In this document: positions 8,277 through 16,471 of the stretch, one piece after another
Layout: each line of letters starts with the position of its first letter
Numbering within the stretch: the stretch's first letter is position 1
Assembly (NCBI GenBank): GCA_050950425.1
Contig: JBMNHO010000002.1
Span: forward strand, 1 to 64,000
Reading direction: 5' to 3'
Source of the DNA: RGIG529 sp050950425
GTDB lineage: Bacteria; Bacillota; Clostridia; Oscillospirales; Oscillospiraceae
Length of the DNA stretch: 64,000 bases
Translations under genes and position numbers: made by a program
Notes under the pieces: model-generated
Database searches by the model: none
What the model was told of the DNA's origin: nothing
What the model saw: only the letters and a program-made list of their open reading frames with translations

Positions 8277-10082
8277 CTATTCATCCAACTTCAAAACGGC
8301 CATAAACGCTTCCTGAGGAACGCTGACAGAGCCTAGGCTGCGCATCCGTTTTTTGCCCTCTTTCTGTTTTTCCAGCAGCTTTTTCTTTCTGGAGATGTCT
8401 CCGCCGTAACACTTGGCCAACACGTCCTTTCGAATGGCCTTGATGGTTTCCCGGGCGATGATCTTTCCGCCGATGGCCGCCTGAACTGGGATTTCAAACA
8501 GCTGACGCGGGATGTTTTCTTTCAGTTTTTCAACGATTTTTCGGCCCCTCGAGTACGCCTTGTCCTTGTGTACAATGAAGGAGAGAGCATCCACGACTTC
8601 TCCGTTCAACAGGATATCCAGCTTAACGAGATCCGATTTTCTGTATTCTAAAAATTCATAGTCAAGGGAGGCATACCCCCGTGTGCGGGACTTAAGCGCG
8701 TCAAAAAAGTCATAAATGATTTCATTGAGGGGTAGCTCGTAGTGCAGCTCTACTCGGTCTTCATCCAGATAATTCATGTTTTTATATTCGCCCCGCCTGT
8801 CCTGACACAAATCCATGATATTGCCGACATATTCAGACGGAGTTAAAACAGTGGCGGTTACAAAGGGTTCTTCCGCATATTCAATCTCAACAGGCTCGGG
8901 ATAATTTAGGGGGTTATCAATCACCAAGGTTTCTCCGCTGGTTTTGGCAACATGGTAAATCACGCTGGGCGCTGTGGTGATCAGCTCCAAATAATGCTCC
9001 CGCTCCAACCGCTCCTGAATGATTTCCATATGAAGCAGACCCAGAAAGCCGCAGCGAAACCCAAAGCCCAAGGCAGCGGAAGACTCCGGCTCATAGGAAA
9101 GAGAAGCGTCATTGAGCTGCAGTTTTTCCAGCGCGTCTCGTAAGTCGGGATATTTGGCGCCGTCCACTGTGTAGATTCCGGAAAAAACCATGGGCTGCAC
9201 TTTGCGGTAGCCAGGGAGGGCCTCCGCTGCCGGGCGGGACGCCTCTGTAACCGTGTCGCCCACACGGGTATCCTTGACATTTTTAATGCTGGCGGTAAAA
9301 TATCCCACCTGACCGGCAGAGAGGGATTCACAAGGCTCCAAACCGATGGGGCGCAAAAACCCCGTTTCGACCACTTTATATTCCGTGCCGGAGAACATCA
9401 TGCGAATGTCTGTATCAGGGCGTATGGTTCCGTTGACCACACGCAAATAGACAATGACACCCCGGTAACTGTCATACTGACTGTCAAAGATAAGGGCTTG
9501 CAATGGCGCCTTCGCGTCTCCGCTGGGCGCTGGAACGTTTTGCACCACGTCCTCCAGAACCGCGTCGATGTTGATTCCGTTTTTCGCTGAAATCTCCGGC
9601 GCATTCATGGCGGGGATCCCGATGACGCGCTCAATTTCTTCCTTGACACGAACGGGGTCGGCAGAGGGGAGGTCGATTTTATTCAGCACAGGCAACACTT
9701 CCAGATCGTGTTCAATGGCAAGGTAGGTGTTGGCCAATGTCTGCGCCTCGATCCCCTGGGATGCGTCTACGACTAAAATGGCGCCTTCGCAGGCAGCGAG
9801 GCTGCGTGAAACTTCATAATTGAAATCTACGTGGCCCGGCGTATCGATAAGATTGAGCGAGTAGGTTTCTCCATCAGACGCCGTATATTCAAAATTAACA
9901 GCGCGTGCTTTGATGGTGATGCCCCGTTCACGCTCCAACTCCATATTATCCAATAATTGATGCTCCATATCCCGGTCCGCAACGGCGTTGCAGCATTCCA
10001 AAAGCCGATCTGCCAATGTGGATTTCCCATGATCGATATGGGCGATAATGGAAAAGTTGCGAATTTTGCTTTGATCGATCAA
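8277..10082 (-). CDS. lepA: Elongation factor 4 (LepA), ribosome back-translocase GTPase
   Basis: About 601 residues. The G domain has [16 protein letters not shown] (P-loop), the switch region [15 protein letters not shown] and NKIDLP; domains II, III, V and the LepA C-terminal domain follow, ending near [15 protein letters not shown] place the start at TTG (10082) because GAGGTG lies six bases upstream and the protein then starts just before QSKIRNFS, as in other LepA proteins. The ATG at 10115 has its GAGGA abutting the codon with no spacing. It is a single-gene transcript with its own promoter and terminator. Confidence 0.95.
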   Translation of the reverse strand: MIDQSKIRNFSIIAHIDHGKSTLADRLLECCNAVADRDMEHQLLDNMELERERGITIKARAVNFEYTASDGETYSLNLIDTPGHVDFNYEVSRSLAACEGAILVVDASQGIEAQTLANTYLAIEHDLEVLPVLNKIDLPSADPVRVKEEIERVIGIPAMNAPEISAKNGINIDAVLEDVVQNVPAPSGDAKAPLQALIFDSQYDSYRGVIVYLRVVNGTIRPDTDIRMMFSGTEYKVVETGFLRPIGLEPCESLSAGQVGYFTASIKNVKDTRVGDTVTEASRPAAEALPGYRKVQPMVFSGIYTVDGAKYPDLRDALEKLQLNDASLSYEPESSAALGFGFRCGFLGLLHMEIIQERLEREHYLELITTAPSVIYHVAKTSGETLVIDNPLNYPEPVEIEYAEEPFVTATVLTPSEYVGNIMDLCQDRRGEYKNMNYLDEDRVELHYELPLNEIIYDFFDALKSRTRGYASLDYEFLEYRKSDLVKLDILLNGEVVDALSFIVHKDKAYSRGRKIVEKLKENIPRQLFEIPVQAAIGGKIIARETIKAIRKDVLAKCYGGDISRKKKLLEKQKEGKKRMRSLGSVSVPQEAFMAVLKLDE

Positions 10083-10196
10083 ACTGTTCACCTCAATGTT
10101 CAAATAAAAGCGCATTCCTCAGAAAAAAACGGGTCAAACCCCATTGGAAGAATACGTTTGCGGGCGAGTGCCGCCGATGATTTATTTTGTGTGTAT

Positions 10197-10225
10197 AGTA
10201 TAATCAGGAAACGGGCGAATGTAAA
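10197..10225 (-). promoter_or_regulatory. Sigma-A promoter of lepA
   Basis: Minus strand: -35 TTTACA (10220-10225), 17-bp spacer, -10 TATACT (10197-10202), start near 10190, giving a leader of about 105 bases. Confidence 0.75.
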
Positions 10226-10287
10226 GCGTAAGTTGAGCGAATTGTAACAATTTCGGATCGACAACGGGACTTCTCCTTGAAATATAC

Positions 10288-10316
10288 TTGCCTTTTTGGG
10301 GAAAAGATGGTACATT
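10288..10316 (+). promoter_or_regulatory. Probable sigma-A promoter of the pduL-like gene
   Basis: -35 TTGCCT (10288-10293), 17-bp spacer, -10 TACATT (10311-10316), about 50 bases before the start codon. Confidence 0.55.
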
Positions 10317-10373
10317 ATTAGCATAGTAAATATTTATTTTTATATAAAATCTGTGCTATAAGGAGAAATGAAA

Positions 10374-10952
10374 ATGAGTGATTTGAAAGTGTTGGTAGAG
10401 GCTTCCGGACGCCATGTGCATGTGACAGAAGCGGACTTGGAAACTTTGTTTGGAAAGGGGTTCCAATTGGAAGTGAAAAAAGAATTGTCTCAGCCGGGGC
10501 AGTTTTTAAGCCACCAGAAGGTAGAGGTTGTGGGCCCGAAGGGATCTTTGAAAACCGTTTCCATCATCGGCCCATGTCGGAAACAGAGCCAGGTGGAAAT
10601 CTCCTTCACCGACGCGCGTCCCCTTGGCGTGACAGCACCGGTACGTGAAAGCGGAAAGCTGGAGGGCAGCGCGGGCTGCACGTTGATCGGGCCTGCCGGC
10701 CAGGTGGAGTTGTCCGAAGGTGTTATTGTGGCCAAGCGTCACGTTCACATTTCGGAAGAAGACGGAAAGAAACATGGCTTTGCAGACGGAGAAAGCATTC
10801 GGGTGAAAATAGAAGGGGAACGGGGCTTGGTGTTTGACGAGGTGGTTGCCCGCGTGGGTCCCCAGCATGCGACAGCAATGCACATTGATTATGATGAAGC
10901 CAACGCATCCGGTGCGTTTGGAACCGTTTACGGCTTGGTGACCAAAAAATAA
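10374..10952 (+). CDS. pduL: PduL-type phosphate acyltransferase (phosphotransacylase)
   Basis: About 192 residues. PduL interconverts acyl-CoA and acyl phosphate and is unrelated to Pta. Both halves carry the paired metal-ligand motifs: RHVHVT near residue 15 and KRHVHIS near residue 124. The family length is met and there is no N-terminal shell-encapsulation extension. No microcompartment genes lie nearby, so a cytosolic role in acetate or propionate metabolism is likely. ATG at 10374 is preferred (GGAG eight bases upstream) over ATG at 10368, only two bases from the GGAG. Confidence 0.9.
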   Translation: MSDLKVLVEASGRHVHVTEADLETLFGKGFQLEVKKELSQPGQFLSHQKVEVVGPKGSLKTVSIIGPCRKQSQVEISFTDARPLGVTAPVRESGKLEGSAGCTLIGPAGQVELSEGVIVAKRHVHISEEDGKKHGFADGESIRVKIEGERGLVFDEVVARVGPQHATAMHIDYDEANASGAFGTVYGLVTKK

Positions 10953-10971
10953 ATACAGAGCCGTTATATGC

Positions 10972-11009
10972 AGGACGCGCCCCAAAGTACATTGAGGCGT
11001 GTCCTTTTG
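10972..11009 (+). terminator. Terminator after pduL
   Basis: Stem aggacgcgcc (10972-10981) with ggcgtgtcct (10996-11005), one G-T pair, then a short T-run. Confidence 0.65.
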
Positions 11010-11040
11010 CTTGGAGGAAAGCGAGATTCAAAATCTGAAA

Positions 11041-11069
11041 TGGACATTTAGAAATTAGTGTGATACAAT
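11041..11069 (+). promoter_or_regulatory. Sigma-A promoter of the tagA operon
   Basis: -35 TGGACA (11041-11046), 17-bp spacer, -10 TACAAT (11064-11069), about 35 bases upstream of the tagA ATG. Confidence 0.65.
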
Positions 11070-11103
11070 CTTGAAAGCAGTGCTTTTCTATTGAGGTGAT
11101 ACA

Positions 11104-11844
11104 ATGCCGGAACAGCAGGACATAGTGAATATTTTAAATGTTTCCTTTGATAATGTAACACTGGAGGAAGCGGTGCGCCGTGCCGTCGGGCTGCTGGATC
11201 AGCCGGACGGAAAGGGGTACGTGGTAACCCCAAACGCGGAGATCGTATATATGTGCCGGATGGAGCCGAAGCTGCAAGAGGCGCTGAACAATGCTTTCAT
11301 GGTGTTGCCGGATGGGGTTGGCGTTATACATGCCGGGAAAATATTAAAACGCCCCCTCAAAGGAAAGGCAGCGGGAATTGACTTTGCCGCCCGGCTGATG
11401 GACGAGATGGCTCGCCGCGGCGACGGCCTTTTCTTGCTGGGCGCCAAGCCCGGGGTCGCTGCCCTGGCCGGGGAGCGGCTGCAACAGGAATATAAGGGGC
11501 TGCGTATTTGTGGCGTGCACGACGGATATTTTAAGGACGATGTGTCGGTGATCCGGGAGATCAATGAAAGCGGTGCAAAAGCGCTGTTTGTCTGCCTTGG
11601 TGCACCCAAGCAGGAGCTTTGGATGCAAGCGCATATGGACCAGCTTCAGGTGCGGCTTGTAGCTGGCCTTGGCGGGTCGCTGGACGTATTTGCGGGGCAG
11701 GTGAAGCGCGCGCCGGATATCTGGGTGCGGCTGGGGCTGGAATGGCTGTATCGTTTGATCCGCGAGCCGAAGCGGATCGGAAGAATGAGCAAGCTGCCGT
11801 TGTTTCTGTTTGCCGCTGTGGGTGCGCGCATACGGGGCGAATAG
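11104..11844 (+). CDS. tagA: WecG/TagA/CpsF-family glycosyltransferase
   Basis: 246 residues. The family adds N-acetylmannosamine to undecaprenyl-PP-GlcNAc, the second step of teichoic-acid linkage unit synthesis. Visible family features are TPNAEIVYMC near the N-terminus, LPDGVGV with the catalytic-type Asp, LLGAKPGVA, FVCLGAPKQELWM and the basic C-terminus EWLYRLIREPKRI that contacts the membrane. GAGGTGATACA precedes the ATG. The genes for its donor and acceptor substrates (mnaA and tagO-like) lie at 48-51 kb, which supports the assignment. It heads a run of closely spaced genes to 13622. Confidence 0.9.
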   Translation: MPEQQDIVNILNVSFDNVTLEEAVRRAVGLLDQPDGKGYVVTPNAEIVYMCRMEPKLQEALNNAFMVLPDGVGVIHAGKILKRPLKGKAAGIDFAARLMDEMARRGDGLFLLGAKPGVAALAGERLQQEYKGLRICGVHDGYFKDDVSVIREINESGAKALFVCLGAPKQELWMQAHMDQLQVRLVAGLGGSLDVFAGQVKRAPDIWVRLGLEWLYRLIREPKRIGRMSKLPLFLFAAVGARIRGE

Positions 11845-11852
11845 GAGGGGCT

Positions 11853-12509
11853 ATGGCAGGAAAATTGATTGTGCTGGAAGGAACGGACGGCTCTGGAAAA
11901 TCAACGCAGCTGCAGTTGCTCTGCCGCCGCTTGCAACGGGAAAACAAACCGTTTTACCAATTGGTTTTCCCACGGTACGAGGAGCCGTCTTCTACTTTGG
12001 TACGGATGTATTTAAACGGCGATTTCGGTGCGAATCCGTCGGACGTAAACGCCTATGCGGCCTCTACTTTTTATGCGGTTGACCGCTATGCATCTTATCA
12101 AATGGAGTGGAAGCGCATTTATGAATCCGGCGGGCTTTTGATTTCGGATCGATATACCACTTCGAATGCGATCCACCAGGCCGCTAAACTGCCAAAGGAG
12201 CAAAGAACCTCTTTTTTCCAATGGCTGTTTGATTTTGAGTATCATAAACTGGGGCTTCCGCGCCCGGATCTTGTTCTTTTTTTAGACATGCCAACGGACC
12301 GCGCGACCCAGCTTTTGCGCGGCAGGGAAGGCGAAACAGGCACAAAAGGGGATATCCATGAAATAAACATGACATACTTATCATTGTGTCGTGAAGCCGC
12401 CTATGAGGCGGCGCAGTATGGCGGCTGGCACAGGATTTCCTGTGTGCATCAAAATAAAATCCGCACGCCGGAAGACATTGGAGAAGAAATCTACCACATG
12501 ATCTTTTAA
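11853..12509 (+). CDS. Thymidylate kinase-like nucleoside monophosphate kinase
   Basis: 218 residues, cytoplasmic. The P-loop reads EGTDGSGKST, followed by an FPRYEEPSS substrate segment and a DRYTTSNAI motif resembling the DR(Y/F) region of dTMP kinases. The lid is REGETGTKGDIHE. The central part is longer than in standard Tmk and matches the divergent thymidylate kinase-like clostridial group, so dTMP is the likely but unproven substrate. The start is ATG 11853 after AGGAGGGG; an open frame further upstream lies inside tagA and is not used. Confidence 0.85.
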   Translation: MAGKLIVLEGTDGSGKSTQLQLLCRRLQRENKPFYQLVFPRYEEPSSTLVRMYLNGDFGANPSDVNAYAASTFYAVDRYASYQMEWKRIYESGGLLISDRYTTSNAIHQAAKLPKEQRTSFFQWLFDFEYHKLGLPRPDLVLFLDMPTDRATQLLRGREGETGTKGDIHEINMTYLSLCREAAYEAAQYGGWHRISCVHQNKIRTPEDIGEEIYHMIF

Positions 12510-12523
12510 GAAAGGAAGGAAAT

Positions 12524-13072
12524 ATGGTATATATTCTTTTGGGACACGGGTTTGAGGAAATGGAAGCGATCACAGCGGTCGACCTTCTGCGCCGGGCAGG
12601 CGTGGAGACGATTTTGGCCGGCGTAGACGGGGAAACCGTGACAGGCGCTCACGGCGTTCAGGTGACGGCGGATATGCTGGTGTCAGACATTGACGTGGAA
12701 ACATTGGAGATGCTGGTTCTTCCCGGGGGGAGCGGAGGCGTTGATTCCATTCGCGCCAGCCGGGATGCCCTTGACCTGATTCGCGATGTGCATGCCCGAG
12801 GGCGTTATCTGGCGGCCATTTGTGCCGCGCCTCTGATTTTGGCGGAGCAGGGATTTTTGGATCGCCGCAACGCCACTTGCTTTCCGGGCTTGGAAGAAGA
12901 AATGGGAAGTACGGTTACCGCAACAGATGCCAGCCTTGTCATCGACGGGCGCATCATCACCGGGCGCGCGCCGGGTACGGCGATTGAATTTGGACTGGCT
13001 CTGGTTCGCATTTTACGCGGAGCGGAGATCTTTCAAAAAGTAAAAGAAGAAATTCATTATGAAAACAGATAA
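12524..13072 (+). CDS. DJ-1/PfpI family protein
   Basis: 182 residues, one DJ-1/PfpI domain of the YajL/ThiJ type. The nucleophile elbow is AICAAP with the conserved Cys at about residue 104, and the acidic partner is in GHGFEEMEA (Glu near residue 15). Family members are described as protein repair or stress proteins and as glyoxalases; which applies here is open. AAGGAAGGAA precedes the ATG. It overlaps the next gene by 14 bases. Confidence 0.9.
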   Translation: MVYILLGHGFEEMEAITAVDLLRRAGVETILAGVDGETVTGAHGVQVTADMLVSDIDVETLEMLVLPGGSGGVDSIRASRDALDLIRDVHARGRYLAAICAAPLILAEQGFLDRRNATCFPGLEEEMGSTVTATDASLVIDGRIITGRAPGTAIEFGLALVRILRGAEIFQKVKEEIHYENR

Positions 13073-13622
13073 GCAAAAACTGCGGGACATGATGTGGCTG
13101 GCGCAAAAAGCGCTGTCGCCGAAAGAACGGGAGGCTTCTGATGATGCTCTGTTTCATCAGCTGAAGCAGTTTGAGCCGCTGCACCATGCCGACGTTGTTT
13201 TTGCATTCATCGGGAAACTGCCGGAGCCTGAAACAACAAAATGGATCGAGTATTTACTTTGTATAGGCAAAACGGTTGCCGTGCCCTTGTGTTTGGAACA
13301 GGGGCGGATGGAGGCCCGCTGGGTTACTTCAACGGCACAGCTTCTTCCGGGTCATTTTGGAATTTATGAGCCGGAAGCGGCTTGTCCGGTGGTACCAAAA
13401 AGGAAGATTGACATTACTCTGGTGCCGGGGGTATGTTTTGGCCGGGACGGCTCCCGCCTTGGCCGGGGCGGGGGGTATTATGATCGCTGGCTGCAAGGGT
13501 ACCATGGTGTTTCCGTTGGAATTTGTCGTTCTTTTTGTTTGCTGGAACGCATTCCGGTTGAAGCCCACGATCAAACGATGGACTATGTCATAACAGAGGA
13601 TGAAGTGGCTGTTATTTCATAA
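13059..13622 (+). CDS. 5-formyltetrahydrofolate cyclo-ligase
   Basis: 187 residues. Converts 5-formyl-THF to 5,10-methenyl-THF with ATP. The C-terminal nucleotide and folate signature GRDGSRLGRGGGYYDRWL is complete and the family length is met. The start lies inside the end of the DJ-1 gene, so translation is coupled. It ends the tagA transcription unit before a strong hairpin. Confidence 0.93.
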   Translation: MKTDKQKLRDMMWLAQKALSPKEREASDDALFHQLKQFEPLHHADVVFAFIGKLPEPETTKWIEYLLCIGKTVAVPLCLEQGRMEARWVTSTAQLLPGHFGIYEPEAACPVVPKRKIDITLVPGVCFGRDGSRLGRGGGYYDRWLQGYHGVSVGICRSFCLLERIPVEAHDQTMDYVITEDEVAVIS

Positions 13623-13645
13623 ACATATCAAATTCCGGTTTTTGT

Positions 13646-13674
13646 CCCCATGCGGGACCGAGTCCCGCATGGGG
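13646..13674. terminator. 13-bp hairpin between convergent genes
   Basis: ccccatgcgggac (13646-13658) pairs perfectly with 13662-13674 around a 3-base loop. The T-tract is weak on the plus strand, so it may act on both converging transcripts. Confidence 0.7.
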
Positions 13675-13704
13675 CTCTTGGTACGTAATGAAAGGGAAAT
13701 CAGG

Positions 13705-13833
13705 TTAGCAGCAGGATGACCCACACCCATCCCCGCAGCCGCAGGTGTTACCGCAGCTGCCAAAGCCACCGCAGCAGAAAAGGACGACCAAGATCAATAC
13801 GATCCAGATGCAACTATTGTTACTACCAAACAT
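13705..13833 (-). CDS. Small cysteine-rich membrane peptide
   Basis: A 42-residue ORF. Residues 8-20 (CIWIVLILVVLFC) form one hydrophobic helix; the C-terminal half is Gly/Cys-rich with ten cysteines in total, ending SSCC. GAGGTGA lies seven bases before the ATG, which makes translation credible. It resembles the short Gly/Cys-rich peptides often found in spore-forming Firmicutes, sometimes linked to spore coats, but I cannot name a family. It is convergent with the folate gene and divergent from mltG. Confidence 0.7.
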   Translation of the reverse strand: MFGSNNSCIWIVLILVVLFCCGGFGSCGNTCGCGDGCGSSCC

Positions 13834-13943
13834 GAATTACTCACCTCGCTTTTCGTATCTGCGCCATACTATGCATGGGGCATGGGGTTGGTGACTTGGG
13901 TACATACTATTTTGCGTTTCATACAGATTGGAGTGGTTTCCCT

Positions 13944-15101
13944 ATGTCACAAGAAGGCAAAAGATTAGAGAAACAGTATATGTCGACAGATGTAAAAACA
14001 AGGAGAAAGACGGGAGATGAAAAAAGGCAAGCCAAGCACCCTGCCAACCGCCCCGCTCCCAGCGAAAAAAAGAAAAGCGGCTCCTTTGGCGCGTTGATCT
14101 ATCTGGCTCTGATCATCGGAATTTCAACGATTCTTGCCGGATTGAGCTGGGTTGCGATCAATGACGTGCTGGCGCTGAACAAGGAAGAAATCACATCTGT
14201 TGTTGTCATTGAAGAAGATGATACCATGGGGAAAATTGCGTCTCAGCTGAAAGAAGCGGGAATTATCGAATATAAATCGCTGTTTCAGCTTTACTGCAAT
14301 ATTTCAAAAGCGAGAGGGAAAATTACGCCGGGAACCTATGAGCTTTCAACGGCAATGGATTATCGGGCCATTGTCGCGGCGATGGGGAAAAGCTCATCCA
14401 GCCGCCTGACGGTATCGGTAACAATCCCTGAGGGATATACATTAAAGCAGGTTTTTGAGGTTCTGGAGGAAAATGGAGTTAGTACGCGCACCAAATTGGA
14501 AGAAATGGCGGCTCAGTATGATTATAATTTTTCATTTTTAAAAGAGATTCCCATGGGAGAAGCAACGCGCTTGGAGGGCTATCTTTTTCCCGACACATAT
14601 GATTTTTATCTGGGCGAAGATGCCAAGACCGTGTTAAACAAAATGCTGGTCAATTTTGATTTAAAGGTAACGGATGCAATGCGGGAACAAGCGGAAAAAC
14701 AGGGATATTCTGTCCGGGAAATTGTCATCATTGCCTCGATGATTGAAAAAGAGACATCCGGAACAGACCAAAAAACCATCGCATCTGTTATTTACAATCG
14801 TTTAAAAAGCAGAAACTTCCCGTATTTGCAAATAGACGCAACGGTACAGTATGCGTTGAAAGAACGGAAGGAGAAGCTGTCTTTAACAGATTTGGAAGTG
14901 AACAGCCCATACAATACGTATAAATATGAAGGGCTTCCGGTTGGACCCATTGCAAATCCGGGTTCGGTTTCTATTAATGCGGCGCTCAACCCCGCAAAAA
15001 CAAATTATTTTTATTATGCGCTGGGAGAGGATAACATGCACCATTTCTTTAAAACAAACAGGGAACACCAGGCATTTGTGGACGCTTTGCCCAATGATTA
15101 A
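13944..15101 (+). CDS. mltG: Endolytic murein transglycosylase MltG
   Basis: About 385 residues. A basic cytoplasmic N-terminus (about 1-48) is followed by one membrane helix (about 49-72), a LysM-like segment and the YceG/MltG catalytic domain outside the cell. The catalytic Glu is in ASMIEKET and the YNRL, QIDATVQY and GLPVGPIANPG motifs are present. It cleaves nascent glycan strands during wall synthesis. ATG 13944 is used with a GGAG upstream. The following U32 gene overlaps its end by eight bases; mltG, U32 peptidase and alaS also cluster in Bacillus. Confidence 0.95.
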   Translation: MSQEGKRLEKQYMSTDVKTRRKTGDEKRQAKHPANRPAPSEKKKSGSFGALIYLALIIGISTILAGLSWVAINDVLALNKEEITSVVVIEEDDTMGKIASQLKEAGIIEYKSLFQLYCNISKARGKITPGTYELSTAMDYRAIVAAMGKSSSSRLTVSVTIPEGYTLKQVFEVLEENGVSTRTKLEEMAAQYDYNFSFLKEIPMGEATRLEGYLFPDTYDFYLGEDAKTVLNKMLVNFDLKVTDAMREQAEKQGYSVREIVIIASMIEKETSGTDQKTIASVIYNRLKSRNFPYLQIDATVQYALKERKEKLSLTDLEVNSPYNTYKYEGLPVGPIANPGSVSINAALNPAKTNYFYYALGEDNMHHFFKTNREHQAFVDALPND

Positions 15102-16317
15102 ACCGGAACTTTTGTCCCCCGCGGGAGATATGGAACGATTGATGTTCGCCGTGGCTTACGGTGCGGATGCCGTTTATTTGGCGGGGCCGGACTTTGGCAT
15201 GCGGAGAGACGCCGGTAATTTTGGTGGAGAGGCGCTGCGCCAAGGGGTGGACTTTTGCCACGCTCGGGGCGTAAAGGTTTATGTAACCTGCAACACAATG
15301 CCTAGAAACGAAGAGGTGGACCGGCTGCCTGCCTTTTTGGGGCAGGCGGCAGACGCCAAGGTAGACGCGCTTATTTTAACGGATCTGGGTGCGTTTTCCT
15401 ATGCGCAGCGGTATGCCCCTCACATCCAGCGGCATGTCAGCACACAAGCGGGCATTGTCAACTATGCCAGCGCGTGCATGTGGCATTCTTTGGGCGCAAA
15501 GCGGGTGGTTTTGGCGAGGGAGCTGACGCTGGACGAAATACGGGAGATCCGAGAGAAAACACCGAAAGACTTGGAGCTGGAGGTGTTCGTGCATGGCTCC
15601 ATGTGCGTTTCTTTTTCCGGCAGATGCTTATTGTCTGATTATATGACAGGCAGGGACGCCAACCGGGGCGCGTGTGCCCAGCCCTGTCGGTACCGGTATG
15701 CGCTGGTGGAAGAAAAACGGCCGGGTGAATATTTTCCCATTTTAGAAGACGAAACAGGCGCCTATATCATGAACGCCAAAGATCTTTGCATGATTGAACA
15801 TATTCCGGATTTGATCGATGCCGGGATTGACAGCTTCAAAATCGAAGGACGTGCCAAAACGGCGTACTATGCCGCTGTTATAACAAATGCGTACCGGCAT
15901 GCAATAGAGGACGCCTGTGCCGGCCGTCCCTTGGATCCTGTTTGGCGGGCGGAAGTGGATAAAGTAAGCCATCGTAATTACGGCACCGGGTTTTTTTACG
16001 GCAGACCGGAACAAGGGCAATATTATGACCACTCCCAGTATCTGCGGGACTGGAACGTGGTGGCGTATGTCACTTCCTGCGAGGAAGACGGGAGCGCGAC
16101 GGTGACCCAGCGCAACCGCTTTTGGAGCGGAGACGAATTGGAGCTTTTGCAGCCCGGGGAAAAACCGGTTTTGTTTCGTGTGGGAAAAATGTTCAACGAG
16201 GATGGGGCGGAAATCAGCCTTGCGCCCCACCCGGAAATGATAGTGAAGCTTCAATTGCCCTGCCCCGCGGCGGAACACGCCATTTTGCGCAGATGCCATT
16301 TACAAGAGGAGAAGTAG
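15094..16317 (+). CDS. U32 family peptidase-like protein, TrhP-type tRNA hydroxylation protein
   Basis: 407 residues. It begins KPELLSPAGDMERL, carries the family's HVSTQAGIVNY segment and the Cys cluster (SMCVSFSGRCLLS, then RGACAQPCR) that fits iron-sulfur binding, and SFKIEGRAKT. Homologues (RlhA/TrhP, B. subtilis YrrN/YrrO) hydroxylate RNA bases; the TrhP members make 5-hydroxyuridine at tRNA position 34 using prephenate. Position after mltG and before alaS matches the Bacillus order. The start is ATG 15094 inside the end of mltG; the longer open frame upstream is in mltG. Confidence 0.88.
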   Translation: MIKPELLSPAGDMERLMFAVAYGADAVYLAGPDFGMRRDAGNFGGEALRQGVDFCHARGVKVYVTCNTMPRNEEVDRLPAFLGQAADAKVDALILTDLGAFSYAQRYAPHIQRHVSTQAGIVNYASACMWHSLGAKRVVLARELTLDEIREIREKTPKDLELEVFVHGSMCVSFSGRCLLSDYMTGRDANRGACAQPCRYRYALVEEKRPGEYFPILEDETGAYIMNAKDLCMIEHIPDLIDAGIDSFKIEGRAKTAYYAAVITNAYRHAIEDACAGRPLDPVWRAEVDKVSHRNYGTGFFYGRPEQGQYYDHSQYLRDWNVVAYVTSCEEDGSATVTQRNRFWSGDELELLQPGEKPVLFRVGKMFNEDGAEISLAPHPEMIVKLQLPCPAAEHAILRRCHLQEEK

Positions 16318-16336
16318 GCTTTTTTCCGAAACAGTG

Positions 16337-16366
16337 TTTACTTTTTTGTAACAATTGTGGTATAAT
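16337..16366 (+). promoter_or_regulatory. Sigma-A promoter upstream of alaS
   Basis: -35 TTTACT (16337-16342), 18-bp spacer, -10 TATAAT (16361-16366). The start would be near 16373, upstream of the hairpin at 16402-16427. Confidence 0.7.
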
Positions 16367-16401
16367 TTGAAAAGCCTATTGAAGTAATGTTATTGGGAAA
16401 G

Positions 16402-16427
16402 CCGCCTTCAAAAAGGGCGGTTTTTTT
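16402..16427 (+). terminator. Intrinsic terminator inside the alaS leader
   Basis: ccgcct pairs with gggcgg and is followed by seven Ts (16421-16427). It lies between the promoter at 16337-16366 and alaS, so it either ends the mltG operon or works as an attenuator. No T-box consensus is visible. Confidence 0.7.
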
Positions 16428-16471
16428 CCTATGGACAAGATATTGATTGTTGGGAATGAGAGGAGTCAGCC

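Noticed and set aside
10374..10952. Bacterial microcompartment locus suggested by PduL
   Set aside because: No shell proteins or signature enzymes nearby and no encapsulation peptide on PduL.
16373..16471. T-box riboswitch upstream of alaS
   Set aside because: No AGGGTGGNACCGCG-type box or specifier stem; only a short terminator hairpin.
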